Translations under genes and position numbers: made by a program
Shown here: positions 15,917 through 24,810 of the stretch, in pieces
Numbering within the stretch: position 1 is the stretch's first letter
Layout of the letters: the number at the start of each line of letters is the position of its first letter
Assembly: GCF_001422485.1 (NCBI RefSeq)
Contig: NZ_LMNF01000004.1
Coordinates: 310,001-374,000 of the forward strand
Direction: 5' to 3'
DNA: 64,000 nucleotides
Source: Agreia sp. Leaf283
Lineage (GTDB): Bacteria; Actinomycetota; Actinomycetes; Actinomycetales; Microbacteriaceae
Notes under the pieces: model-generated
Told to the model about the DNA's origin: nothing
What the model saw: only the letters and a program-made list of their open reading frames with translations
Database searches by the model: none

Positions 15917-18020
15917 AGACCTGTCGGCTGACCTGGATAGAGGGGGTGACTCCGGCGATTTAGTCGCGGGCGGCGCGTCATCGACCTTGAACAAAGGTAT
16001 TCGAATTCGTCGCCTTCGGCTGCTTGGAGTCAGTAAGCCCTTCGAAGTCGACTTCCGCGATGACGGACATAACGCTCATCGTGCTTTGAGCATCATCGCC
16101 GGACGAACTAACACGGGTAAGACCAGCGTGTTTCGATTTATTGAATATGCCCTCGGCGGCACGACGTTCCCGAATCACACTGAAGTACAGCGCCAAGTCC
16201 GATCGGTTGCCGTCGAAGTGCAAACCCCCGATGGCATTTTCACCCTTGAAAGGGCCCTTGGAGCCAAGAACGCGATTCTGTTTCCATCTCCAATGGATGC
16301 CCTCGACAACTTGACATCCACAATGCTCGTCGTCGACCCAATCAGCGACCCACAAAGCGTCTCCCAATGGTTGCTGACGACCGTGGGACTACAAGACGTA
16401 AAACTAAAAGAAGCGCCCACCAAGGACGATTCGGGCACGGACACATTAGGGTTCCGTGACCTTTTGTGGCTTTGTCTCTTCTACAACGAGCGAGTCGGCA
16501 GTCAACAACTGCTGCATGTCGGCCACACCATGAAAGAAATCAAGCTGCGCCAGGTTGTTGACGCAGTTTTCGGCGTTCATGACAACGACCAAGCTGAGCT
16601 TGCGCGACGGGTCAAAGAGGCGCAAACCGCGCTCGACTATCAACGCAGATCAGTCGAGTCACTTCAAGAGTTCGTCTCCCAGCAGCAGCCCAAATCGTTG
16701 GACGCCCTCGAATTAGAGGCCGATGACCTCGACAAAGAACTATCCCGAGTCAGTAAGGACCTTCGCGCACTCACACAGCGGGAGTTAGCCGCGTCGGATT
16801 TCGCCGCAAAGCTACGCCAGCGACACGCGGAACTTGCCGGTAGTGCGGCTGACGCTGACGCTCTCGTTCGAGACCGCGCCTCACTCGTCGATCGGTTTGC
16901 GAGCTTGCGTGCCCAGTATGCGGACGACATCCGCAAACTCACGCTTCTCGCCGAAGCCGAGAGCGTTTTCGACCAGTTGTCGGTCACTACCTGTCCTGTG
17001 TGCTTCAATCCGCTTCCCAGTTCGCCCACTCAGGAAGATGGCGTTTGCAGCTTGTGTCACCAACCAGTTCATCCACTGTTGGGAGACGAGAACCCTAATA
17101 AGGTAAAAGTAGATGGCGCTGACCTCGCCGGTAAAGAACTTCGAGCCGCCAGACGCCGCTATAAGGAGCTCGACGAATATTGGCAGCGGCTTAACGCGGA
17201 CCTGCCCCGACTAAGAGACCGTGCTGCGGTCGCGGCTGATGCAGAATCGAAGGCTGGTCGTGATCTCGACGATGCGACGCTCACAGCTGTGAACCCTTTT
17301 CTCGGTGAGAGAGACGAACTCCAAGGCCGCCGACAGGCAATCCTCGTGCTTCGAAATGATGTGACAAACGGGATCAAACTCCGAACCGGTCTGGACGCCA
17401 GAATGGCGGCCTACGACCGCGCTCGTAGAAACCTTGACGCCCTACGCAAGGAACAGCGAGATACGAAAGCGCGGCCGGATCGTGGCGTAGTGCTGCAGGC
17501 TCTCAGCAGCCGCTATTCGCAGATCCTCCACGAGATTGAGTATCCGAAAGTCGACGAGCGGGGAGTTGTCCCTCCGTATATCGACGACAAGCTTGTACCG
17601 CATGTGCGAAGTCAGCACTTCAGGGAAGCGAGCAGCGGCGGGCAAGTGTTGGTTAGCCTCGCCTGGATGCTCGCCATATTCGAGACTGCGTACGAGACCA
17701 ATGAAGCTCACCCTGGATTCCTGATGATTGACACGCCGCAGAAGAATCTCGGCGGACTCGCGGACGAGGCAGAATTTGCCGACATTCATCTGGTGGAGCG
17801 GGTGTACACGCATCTGGAGAGATGGCTCTCAAACGCCGGCCAAGGAGCGCAGGTGTTAATCGTGGACAACACCCCGCCGTCAGTGGCCGAAGCAAACGTT
17901 GTCGTTCGCTACACGCGTGATCCGCAGATTCCACCATTTGGCCTTATCGATAACGAGGTCGGCGCGGCACCGGTGGTGCCACGGGAGCGCGACATCGACG
18001 AAGAACAGGACGAACAATAA
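15906..18020 (+). CDS. ABC-3C system SMC/Rad50-like ATPase with zinc-hook-like cysteines
   Basis: 704-aa ATPase of the DUF3732-like group. Walker A is AGRTNTGKTS at about residues 65-74. Two coiled-coil arms run about residues 240-350 and 390-530, and between them two CxxC pairs (CPVC at 363-366, CSLC at 381-384) form a zinc hook or ribbon as in Rad50. The ABC signature ASSGGQVLVSLAWML lies near 575 and Walker B FLMIDTPQKNLGG near 605. It is the last gene of the effector-middle-ATPase operon; in such systems the ATPase probably senses foreign DNA or stress and licenses the effector. No further island gene follows before hisC. Confidence 0.75.
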   Translation: MTPEDLSADLDRGGDSGDLVAGGASSTLNKGIRIRRLRLLGVSKPFEVDFRDDGHNAHRALSIIAGRTNTGKTSVFRFIEYALGGTTFPNHTEVQRQVRSVAVEVQTPDGIFTLERALGAKNAILFPSPMDALDNLTSTMLVVDPISDPQSVSQWLLTTVGLQDVKLKEAPTKDDSGTDTLGFRDLLWLCLFYNERVGSQQLLHVGHTMKEIKLRQVVDAVFGVHDNDQAELARRVKEAQTALDYQRRSVESLQEFVSQQQPKSLDALELEADDLDKELSRVSKDLRALTQRELAASDFAAKLRQRHAELAGSAADADALVRDRASLVDRFASLRAQYADDIRKLTLLAEAESVFDQLSVTTCPVCFNPLPSSPTQEDGVCSLCHQPVHPLLGDENPNKVKVDGADLAGKELRAARRRYKELDEYWQRLNADLPRLRDRAAVAADAESKAGRDLDDATLTAVNPFLGERDELQGRRQAILVLRNDVTNGIKLRTGLDARMAAYDRARRNLDALRKEQRDTKARPDRGVVLQALSSRYSQILHEIEYPKVDERGVVPPYIDDKLVPHVRSQHFREASSGGQVLVSLAWMLAIFETAYETNEAHPGFLMIDTPQKNLGGLADEAEFADIHLVERVYTHLERWLSNAGQGAQVLIVDNTPPSVAEANVVVRYTRDPQIPPFGLIDNEVGAAPVVPRERDIDEEQDEQ

Positions 18021-18184
18021 GAGGAGTCATTTCTAGTCCCGAGTATCGGCATCGTGTAGGTGGATACAGCGTGCTGCCGCTCGGGGCAGAAACGACTCAG
18101 GTACGTCATCGACCTCAGCGCGCACGTTTCCGGCTTGCCTCCGCGTTTCCACAAGCCTCAGACGTCGCAACATAGACTGACCCA

Positions 18185-19291
18185 GTGAGTGACTCCTCCA
18201 TTTCCCCCGTCAAGCTGCGCCCCGAAATCCTCGCTCTGCCCCCGTACAAGCAGGGCACCTCTATAGAGGGAGGGTTCAAGCTCTCCAGCAACGAGAACCC
18301 CTTTCCGCCGCTGCCCGGGGTGCTCGAGGCCGTCGAGAAAGCGAGCGCCTCGCTCAATCGCTATCCGAATGCCGCCGCGCCCGACCTCACCGCCAAGCTG
18401 GCCGAGCGGTTCGGTGTGAGCGCCGATGAGGTCATCATCGGTGCCGGGTCGGTCTCCCTCCTTGTTCAGCTGGTGCAGGCCGCGGCCGGCGCGGGTGATG
18501 AGGTCGTCTACTCGTGGCGGTCGTTCGAGGCCTACCCCTGGATGCCCACACTTACCGGGGCGGTCAGCGTCAAGGTTGAGAACAGCGACGACCACCGGCA
18601 CGACCTGCCGGCGATGCTCGACGCGATCACCGAGCGCACCCGCCTGATCATCGTCTGCAGCCCCAACAACCCCACCGGAACCATCGTCACCAAAGACGAG
18701 TTCGCCGCTTTCATGGACGCGGTTCCCGACGACCTGCTCGTCATTCTCGACGAGGCCTACCGCGAGTTCGTCACCGACGACGACGCGGTCGACGGCAAAG
18801 AGCTGCTGGGCAAGTATCCGAACCTCGTCGTGCTGCGTACCTTCTCCAAGGCCTACGGGCTGGCCGGCCTTCGAGTTGGCTACGGCATCGGACCGGCCGC
18901 CATCCTGCAGGCCGCGCGCACGACTGCTATCCCGCTCGGAATCACTGACCAGGCGCAGCACGCCGCCGTCGTGAGCCTGGGCGACGACGTTCAGCTCAAC
19001 GAGCGAGTCGCAGACATCGCCAAGCGCCGCGACGACCTCTGGGTCGCCCTCATCGACCAGGGCTGGGATGCTCCGAAGCCGCAGGGAAACTTCATCTGGC
19101 TGCCCACCGGAGAGCACACCGCACACGCCGCGCAGGTATATGCCGAAAATGGAATAGTCGTCCGGGCATTCCACCCCGAGGGCGTGCGGATTTCGATCGG
19201 CGAGCATGAATCTGTAGAGAAACTCATCGCTATCTCGTCAAAGCTTGTCGCAACCCTCTCAGATGGCCCGTCGACGCACCCGATAGCGTAG
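18185..19291 (+). CDS. hisC: Histidinol-phosphate / aromatic aminotransferase (PLP fold type I)
   Basis: 368 aa from a GTG start. Fold type I aminotransferase motifs: [13 protein letters not shown] at the N-terminus, the conserved [16 protein letters not shown] with the PLP-contacting Asp and Tyr, and [16 protein letters not shown] with the Schiff-base Lys of FSKAYG. The best match is HisC, but the same family includes aromatic amino acid aminotransferases, and the neighbouring bkd genes suggest it may work on branched-chain or aromatic 2-oxo acids instead of histidine synthesis. No other his gene is nearby. It is the first intact core gene after the accessory island. Confidence 0.8.
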   Translation: MSDSSISPVKLRPEILALPPYKQGTSIEGGFKLSSNENPFPPLPGVLEAVEKASASLNRYPNAAAPDLTAKLAERFGVSADEVIIGAGSVSLLVQLVQAAAGAGDEVVYSWRSFEAYPWMPTLTGAVSVKVENSDDHRHDLPAMLDAITERTRLIIVCSPNNPTGTIVTKDEFAAFMDAVPDDLLVILDEAYREFVTDDDAVDGKELLGKYPNLVVLRTFSKAYGLAGLRVGYGIGPAAILQAARTTAIPLGITDQAQHAAVVSLGDDVQLNERVADIAKRRDDLWVALIDQGWDAPKPQGNFIWLPTGEHTAHAAQVYAENGIVVRAFHPEGVRISIGEHESVEKLIAISSKLVATLSDGPSTHPIA

Positions 19292-19322
19292 CCATACAAG
19301 CGAAAGACAAGAGGGTTCATCC

Positions 19323-20444
19323 ATGACCACTCCTCCGCCCGCGGTTCAATTTCTGGCCACAGACGGTTCCTTCGCTCCCAGTGCCGGGAGTGACGAGTAC
19401 CTGCCCTATATAGAGGCACTCAGCGACGAACAGCACGAGCAGTTCTATCGCGACATGGCCGTCATCCGGCGCTTCGACACCGAGTGCACCAACCTGCAGC
19501 GCCAGGGGCAGATGGCCCTGTGGCCGCCGAGTCATGGACAGGAAGCCGCGCAGGTCGGATCGGCCCGAGCCACCCGACGCCAGGACCACATCTTCCCCAG
19601 CTACCGAGAGCACGTGGTTGCCAAGATCCGCGGCGTCGACATCATGGGCATCGTCGAACTGATGCGCGGCACCACCCTCGGCGGGTGGGACGTGAACGAC
19701 CCCAAGAACGGCAACTTCCACGGCTACACGCTGGTGCTCGGCACGCAGACGCTGCACGCCACCGGCTACGGCATGGGCATCAACTTCGACGGCGCCGTCG
19801 GCACGGGCAACGCAGACACCGACACCGCCGTGATCGTCTACTTCGGCGACGGCTCCACCAGCGAGGGCGACGTCAACGAGGCCATGGTCTTCGCGGCCAG
19901 CTATCAGACGCCCACCGTCTTCTTCCTGCAGAACAACCAGTGGGCCATCTCGGTTCCGGTCAGCACCCAGGCGCGCGTTCCCCTCTACCTGCGCCCGCGC
20001 GGCTTCGGCATTCCGAGCGTGCAGGTCGACGGCAACGACGTTCTCGCCAGTTACGCGGTGAGCGCCAAGCACCTCGACGACGCCCGTAACGGCCTTGGGC
20101 CCAGCTATATCGAGGCCCAGACGTACCGCATCGGCGCCCACACGACATCCGATGACCCCACCCGCTACCAGAACGACGAGCAGCTGGCCTATTGGGTCGC
20201 CCGCGACCCGATCGTGCGCTTCGAGGCCTTCTTGAAGAACAAGGGCGCGAGCGAGGCCTTCTTTGCCGACGTCGAGCAGGAGGCGAGCGACTTCGCGGCG
20301 GACATCCGGCGCCGCACGCTCGAGCTGCCCAACCCCACGATCGACAATCTGTTCGACCACGTCTACAGCGAGCCGCACCCGCTCATCACCGAGCAGAAGG
20401 CCTGGCTGGCGAACTACGAGGCGTCGTTCGGAGGAGACAAGTAA
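19323..20444 (+). CDS. bkdA: 2-oxo acid dehydrogenase E1 alpha subunit (branched-chain type)
   Basis: 373-aa thiamine diphosphate enzyme subunit. The TPP-binding motif starts at GDGSTSEGDVNEAM and ends NNQWAIS. ALWPPSHGQEAAQVGS and the substrate-loop region RIGAHTTSDDPTRYQ are the E1alpha hallmarks. It decarboxylates the 2-oxo acid and passes the acyl group to E2. Its stop overlaps the next start (TAATG). Actinobacteria usually make acetyl-CoA with a single-chain AceE, so a split E1 operon such as this one is more likely a branched-chain complex, though pyruvate specificity cannot be ruled out. Confidence 0.82.
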   Translation: MTTPPPAVQFLATDGSFAPSAGSDEYLPYIEALSDEQHEQFYRDMAVIRRFDTECTNLQRQGQMALWPPSHGQEAAQVGSARATRRQDHIFPSYREHVVAKIRGVDIMGIVELMRGTTLGGWDVNDPKNGNFHGYTLVLGTQTLHATGYGMGINFDGAVGTGNADTDTAVIVYFGDGSTSEGDVNEAMVFAASYQTPTVFFLQNNQWAISVPVSTQARVPLYLRPRGFGIPSVQVDGNDVLASYAVSAKHLDDARNGLGPSYIEAQTYRIGAHTTSDDPTRYQNDEQLAYWVARDPIVRFEAFLKNKGASEAFFADVEQEASDFAADIRRRTLELPNPTIDNLFDHVYSEPHPLITEQKAWLANYEASFGGDK

Positions 20445-21424
20445 TGGCCGTCGAAGAACTTCCGCTGGCGAAGGCCATCAACGCGGGCCTGCGCAAGGCC
20501 ATGACCGACAACGACAAAGTCCTTCTTATGGGCGAAGACATCGGCACGCTCGGCGGCGTCTTCCGCGTGACCGAGGGCATCAAGGCCGAGTTCGGCGACA
20601 AGCGCGTGCTCGACACGCCCCTCGCCGAGTCGGGAATCGTCGGCACCGCCATCGGCCTCGCCCTGCGCGGCTACCGCCCGGTCTGCGAGATCCAGTTCGA
20701 CGGCTTCGTCTACCCGGCCTTCAACCAGATCACCACGCAGCTCGCCAAGCTCACCAACCGCGGCCGCGGAACGCTCACCATGCCCGTGGTCATCCGCATC
20801 CCCTACGGCGCCCACATCGGCGCGATCGAGCACCACATGGAGAGCCCCGAGGCGTACTTCGCGCACACGGCCGGCCTGCGCGTGGTCAGCCCGTCGACCC
20901 CCAACGACGCCTACTGGATGATCCAGGAGTCGATCGAATCGAACGACCCCGTGATCTTCTTCGAGCCCAAAAGCCGCTACTGGCCCAAGGGCCCCGTCGA
21001 TCTGGATGCCTCGGCCTCGCCGCTGCACGCCAGTCGCGTCGCGCGCACGGGCACGGATGCGACGCTCGTCGGCCACGGCGCGATGGTCACCATGATGCTG
21101 CAGGCCGCAGAGCTCGCCGCGTCGGAAGGCGTGAGCCTCGAGGTCATCGACCTGCGTTCTCTGAGCCCGGTCGACTACGCGCCCATTCTCGACTCGGTCA
21201 CGAAAACCGGTCGCCTGGTCGTGTGCCAGGAGGCCGCCGGGTTCGTCAGCGTCGGATCCGAGATCGCCGCCACCGTCGCCGAGAAGGCGTTCTACTCGTT
21301 GCAGGCTCCCGTCATCCGGGTGTCCGGATTCGACGTTCCCATGCCGGCTCCACGCATCGAGAACCTGTATCTGCCCGACGTCGACCGTATTCTCGAAGCG
21401 GTCGACCGGTCGCTGGCGTTCTAG
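20444..21424 (+). CDS. bkdB: 2-oxo acid dehydrogenase E1 beta subunit (branched-chain type)
   Basis: 326 aa from the ATG overlapping the bkdA stop; the long in-frame extension upstream lies inside bkdA and is not used. The transketolase central domain has VLLMGEDIGTLGGVFRVTEG, the TPP-facing PLAESGIVGTAIGLALRGYRPVCEIQF, and PYGAHIGAIEHHMESPEAYFAH with the conserved HH. The C-terminal domain ends with VIRVSGFDVPMP. It forms an alpha2beta2 E1 with BkdA. Confidence 0.85.
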   Translation: MAVEELPLAKAINAGLRKAMTDNDKVLLMGEDIGTLGGVFRVTEGIKAEFGDKRVLDTPLAESGIVGTAIGLALRGYRPVCEIQFDGFVYPAFNQITTQLAKLTNRGRGTLTMPVVIRIPYGAHIGAIEHHMESPEAYFAHTAGLRVVSPSTPNDAYWMIQESIESNDPVIFFEPKSRYWPKGPVDLDASASPLHASRVARTGTDATLVGHGAMVTMMLQAAELAASEGVSLEVIDLRSLSPVDYAPILDSVTKTGRLVVCQEAAGFVSVGSEIAATVAEKAFYSLQAPVIRVSGFDVPMPAPRIENLYLPDVDRILEAVDRSLAF

Positions 21425-21436
21425 ACCCATGTTTCC

Positions 21437-21457
21437 CCTTCGACAGGCTCAGGGAAC
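21437..21457 (+). repeat. Intergenic repeat family 1, copy a
   Basis: Contains TTCGACAGGCTCAGGGAAC, the core shared by six intergenic copies in this window. It lies between bkdB and bkdC and is followed by a partial inverted copy of its arm (GTTCGAAGGG). Confidence 0.75.
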
Positions 21458-21499
21458 GAGCCGTTCGAAGGGCCCGTTTCAATCGCAAAGGATGGCATC

Positions 21500-22993
21500 G
21501 TGACCACCTCGCACTTCAACCTCCCCGACGTCGGCGAAGGCCTCACCGAGGCCGAGATCGTCTCGTGGCGCGTCGCCCCCGGTGACACCGTCGCCATCAA
21601 CGACGTTCTCGTCGAGATCGAGACCGCCAAGTCGCTCGTCGAACTGCCCTCTCCGTTCGAGGGCGTCGTCGAAGGACTGCTCGTTGCCGAAGGCGACACC
21701 GTCGACGTGGGAACGCCCATCATCACCGTCACCTCCTCCGGGTCCGGCGCGGTCGCTCCCGCACCCGTTCCGGGATTCGAGACGCCCATCACCGCGGCCG
21801 CCATGCCCGCGTCGGCACCGGCCTCGGTTCCCGCCGCGCCGGCGCCTGCCGCGCACCACGTCGCTCCCGCGTCTGCGTCGTCGCCCGTGGTCGTCGAGGC
21901 CGAGCAGGTGCGAGCGGATGCCGCCGCTTCCGTCTCGCAGGAATCCGACAGCTCGTCGGGCGCGGTTCTGGTCGGGTACGGCATCAAGGGTCACGTCGCC
22001 AGCCGCCGGCCCAGTCGCTCCGGCGCGGGCGCCTCGGCGCCCAAGCCGAACGCCGCGTCGACCGGGGCCGCCTCGAGCGGCCAGCCGCAGGCATCCGGTG
22101 CCCGCGCGGCACGCGTGCCCGTTCTCACGGGTCTGCCGATCATCGCCAAGCCGCCCATTCGCAAGCTGGCCAAAGACCTGGGCGTGAACCTCGGCGAGGT
22201 GCAGCCCACCGGTCCGATCGGCGACATCACCCGCGACGATGTGGTGCGCCACGCAGAGCAGGCGAAGGTGTTCCACAACATCGAGACGCCGCAGTGGGCC
22301 GATACGCGTGAAGAGATCATTCCCGTGAAGGGCGTGCGCAAGCAGATCGCGAAGGCCATGACGCACTCCGCGTTCTCGGCGCCGCACGTGAGCCTGTTCG
22401 TCGACGTGGATGCGACGCGCACCATGGAGTTCGTGAAGCGTCTGAAGACGTCGACCGACTTCACGGGCGTGAAGGTGTCGCCGCTGCTGATCATGGCGCG
22501 GGCCATGATCTGGGCCGTGCGCCGCAACCCGATGGTGAACTCCGCGTGGACCGACAAGGAGATCATCGTTCGCAACTACGTGAATCTCGGCATCGCGGCG
22601 GCGACCCCGCGCGGGCTGATCGTTCCGAACGTGAAGGATGCGCAGGACATGTCGCTGCTCGAGCTCGCCACGGCGCTGGAGCAGCTCACGCTGACCGCGC
22701 GCGAGGGGCGCACCTCGCCGGCGGATCAGGCCAATGGAACGATCACCATCACGAACATCGGTGTCTTCGGCATGGACACGGGCACGCCGATTCTGAACCC
22801 GGGCGAGGTCGCGATCGTCGCCCTGGGAACGATCAAGCAGAAGCCGTGGGTTGTTGACGGTGAGGTGCGTCCGCGCTTCGTGACCACTGTCGGGGCGAGC
22901 TTCGATCACCGCGTTGTCGACGGCGATGTGGCGAGCCGCTTCCTGGCCGACGTCGCGAGCATCATGGAGGAGCCGGCGCTGCTGCTCGACTAG
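21500..22993 (+). CDS. bkdC: 2-oxo acid dehydrogenase E2, dihydrolipoamide acyltransferase
   Basis: 497 aa from a GTG start with AAAGGA upstream. One lipoyl domain at the N-terminus has the lipoylated Lys in [12 protein letters not shown]. An Ala/Pro/Ser-rich linker (about residues 85-200) follows, then the peripheral subunit-binding domain with [21 protein letters not shown]. The catalytic acyltransferase domain ends in [14 protein letters not shown], with the active-site His and Asp. It receives the acyl group from E1 and transfers it to CoA. No E3 gene lies adjacent. A repeat copy follows the stop. Confidence 0.88.
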   Translation: MTTSHFNLPDVGEGLTEAEIVSWRVAPGDTVAINDVLVEIETAKSLVELPSPFEGVVEGLLVAEGDTVDVGTPIITVTSSGSGAVAPAPVPGFETPITAAAMPASAPASVPAAPAPAAHHVAPASASSPVVVEAEQVRADAAASVSQESDSSSGAVLVGYGIKGHVASRRPSRSGAGASAPKPNAASTGAASSGQPQASGARAARVPVLTGLPIIAKPPIRKLAKDLGVNLGEVQPTGPIGDITRDDVVRHAEQAKVFHNIETPQWADTREEIIPVKGVRKQIAKAMTHSAFSAPHVSLFVDVDATRTMEFVKRLKTSTDFTGVKVSPLLIMARAMIWAVRRNPMVNSAWTDKEIIVRNYVNLGIAAATPRGLIVPNVKDAQDMSLLELATALEQLTLTAREGRTSPADQANGTITITNIGVFGMDTGTPILNPGEVAIVALGTIKQKPWVVDGEVRPRFVTTVGASFDHRVVDGDVASRFLADVASIMEEPALLLD

Positions 22994-22999
22994 CGGGTC

Positions 23000-23020
23000 C
23001 GCTCCCTGAGCTTGTCGAAG
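23000..23020 (-). repeat. Intergenic repeat family 1, copy b
   Basis: Inverted copy with one mismatch, between bkdC and the ferredoxin gene, i.e. between convergent gene ends. Confidence 0.7.
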
Positions 23021-23031
23021 GGCGGCGGCGC

Positions 23032-23322
23032 TCAGTCGTAGATGACCGTGATGGGTTCGTCACCGTCGGGCACGGCCTGGCAGCCGAGAATCAAGTCGTT
23101 CGCGAGGTCGTCCTCGTCGAGGATCTCGTTGATGGCCATGGTCACGCTGCCGCTGGTCAGACGCGCGATGCACCCGCCGCAGTAACCTTCGCCGCACGCG
23201 TAGGGCACCTTCATGCCGCGGGACTTCAGGAAGTCGGCGAGCGGAACGGCCGGCGGCCACAAAAGCTCGTGCCGTTCGCCCTTGAACTCCACGACGAGAG
23301 GAGTGTCGGTGTCGCTCTCCAT
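23032..23322 (-). CDS. 2Fe-2S ferredoxin
   Basis: 96-aa plant-type ferredoxin. The start MESDTDTPLVVEF at 23322 gives a normal family length, while the longer in-frame ORF has no domain. The four cluster ligands are Cys43, Cys48, Cys51 and Cys81 in CGEGYCGGC and LGCQAVP (CX4CX2CX29C). It should act as a soluble electron carrier. It is convergent with bkdC and has no oxygenase or reductase next to it, so its partner is unknown. Confidence 0.88.
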   Translation of the reverse strand: MESDTDTPLVVEFKGERHELLWPPAVPLADFLKSRGMKVPYACGEGYCGGCIARLTSGSVTMAINEILDEDDLANDLILGCQAVPDGDEPITVIYD

Positions 23323-23460
23323 GCTTGCTCCCGGAAGGAATCGATCGGTAGGGCGCACGCTCGCGCTGCGTCGAAGCCTCGAGAAGCGTAACGCAGTGCA
23401 GACCGTGGAGTCACTGCACGGCCGTCTTCGGCCGAAGCATATCGAGACCAGACTGGACCT

Positions 23461-24669
23461 ATGACTCGCACGTCCCCTCCCGTCGTCTCCGTTCTGCGGA
23501 GCCGGCACACCGCGTACCTGCTCTTCACTTCGCTGCTGGGCCGCCTGCCCGGAGCGATGGCGGCGCTCGCGATCGTGCAGCTCGTGCGGTCGACCAGCGG
23601 AGACTTCGGCTTCGCCGGGCTCATCACCGCGGTCTACGTGGTCGCCGGAGCCGTCGGGCAGCCGCTTCTCGGCAGACTCATCGACCGTCTCGGGCAGGTC
23701 GCCATTCTTGCCCTGAGCGGCATCCTGAGCTTTCTCGCCTTCACCGGCATGGCGCTGACCCTCGAACCGTTGCCGGGCCTCGCCGTAGCCCTCGCGGCGG
23801 CTGCTGGAGTGTTCACTCCGCCGCTCGAGCCCGCCCTCCGCGCGCTCTGGCCGCGTCTGGTGAGCCCGGGGCCGCAGCTGAAGGCCGCGTTCAGTCTGGA
23901 TGCCGGTGCCCAGGAGATCATCTTCATCATCGGTCCGCTGCTCACCGTCGTCGGAATCGCCGTCTTCGGCCCGGTCGGCAACCTCCTGTTCGCGGCAGGG
24001 CTCGGACTCATCGGCGCGCTCGCCTTCATCGTCAATCCGGCACCCCGCGCCGCGTCGGCCCACCGATCGAGCCGGGACGCGGCGCACCCGGGCATCCGGT
24101 CGCCTATTCTGATGCCGGCGGTCGCGCGGGTCGCCGTGTTCACGTTCGGTATCGGCGTTCCGGTCGGTGCGCTGACCATCGTGGCGACCGCTTCCGAGGC
24201 GGCGCGTGACAGCGATGGACTGGCCGGATGGATCCTCGCGGTGAACGCCGCGGGTGCCCTCGTCGGCGCGACCGTCGTCGGCATCCGGCCCCTGGGCTCG
24301 ACCCCGGCGCGACTGCTCACGGTGTGCGGGCTTCTGCTGGCGGTCGGGTACCTGCCGCTCGTGGCGACAGGGCTGCCCACGTGGGCTTACGTCGTCGTCG
24401 CCGGTGTCTCGGGGCTGATGCTTCCTCCGACACTGGGCCAGGTTTTCGAGCGCATCTCGCAGCTCAGCCCTGCCGCCGCGCTCACCGAGGCGAACGGGTG
24501 GGTGGTCAGCGCGATGACGCTCGGGATCGGCGCGGGCACACTCGTGGCGGGAGCGATCGTCGGGGCGGCGGGAACCTCTGTCGTGGCGTGGGTGGTTCTG
24601 GGGGCGTCGGCGCTCACGGCGCTGCTGTCGCTGAGTGTGCTGCCGCGCCGGGCGTCCGTCACGGAGTGA
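23461..24669 (+). CDS. MFS transporter
   Basis: 402-aa major facilitator with about twelve hydrophobic segments. The first begins at AYLLFTSLLGRLPGAMAALAIV. The loop GQPLLGRLIDRLGQ between helices 2 and 3 matches the family G-x3-D-R-x-G motif, and the two halves are joined by a basic loop (SAHRSSRDAAHPGIRSP). The sequence type resembles small drug/unknown exporters of Actinobacteria. The substrate is unknown. It runs divergently from the ferredoxin gene. Confidence 0.85.
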   Translation: MTRTSPPVVSVLRSRHTAYLLFTSLLGRLPGAMAALAIVQLVRSTSGDFGFAGLITAVYVVAGAVGQPLLGRLIDRLGQVAILALSGILSFLAFTGMALTLEPLPGLAVALAAAAGVFTPPLEPALRALWPRLVSPGPQLKAAFSLDAGAQEIIFIIGPLLTVVGIAVFGPVGNLLFAAGLGLIGALAFIVNPAPRAASAHRSSRDAAHPGIRSPILMPAVARVAVFTFGIGVPVGALTIVATASEAARDSDGLAGWILAVNAAGALVGATVVGIRPLGSTPARLLTVCGLLLAVGYLPLVATGLPTWAYVVVAGVSGLMLPPTLGQVFERISQLSPAAALTEANGWVVSAMTLGIGAGTLVAGAIVGAAGTSVVAWVVLGASALTALLSLSVLPRRASVTE

Positions 24670-24714
24670 TCTCGATCCGCGGGCTCCTTCGTCGCGCCGC
24701 TACTCGATCGGCGC
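24666..24714 (+). repeat. Intergenic repeat family 2, copy 1
   Basis: A 49-bp sequence beginning GTGATCTCGAT and ending TACTCGATCGGCGC, overlapping the MFS stop codon. It matches 39326-39374 at 46 of 49 positions. Confidence 0.75.
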
Positions 24715-24765
24715 AAGTGAGGTGTGCCCCGATCGCGTCTCGACAGGCTCGACGAACGGGGAGCC

Positions 24766-24786
24766 GTTCCCTGAGCCTGTCGAAGG
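24766..24786 (-). repeat. Intergenic repeat family 1, copy c
   Basis: Exact inverted copy of the consensus core, between the MFS gene and the converging small membrane protein gene. A related CTCGACAGGCTCGACGAACG lies just before it. Confidence 0.75.
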
Positions 24787-24810
24787 GGCAACTGGCGGCG
24801 GGGCGGAGGG

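Noticed and set aside
15978-16367. Open frames antisense to the ABC-3C ATPase and many other long frames opposite real genes
   Set aside because: They are typical shadow frames of high-GC genes; none has a ribosome site with a recognisable domain.
18185-18187. ATG start for hisC
   Set aside because: No in-frame ATG exists near the family N-terminus; GTG at 18185 gives the normal length.
24738-24757. CTCGACAGGCTCGACGAACG as another copy of repeat family 1
   Set aside because: It shares only the CGACAGGCTC centre and differs at both ends, so it was not counted.
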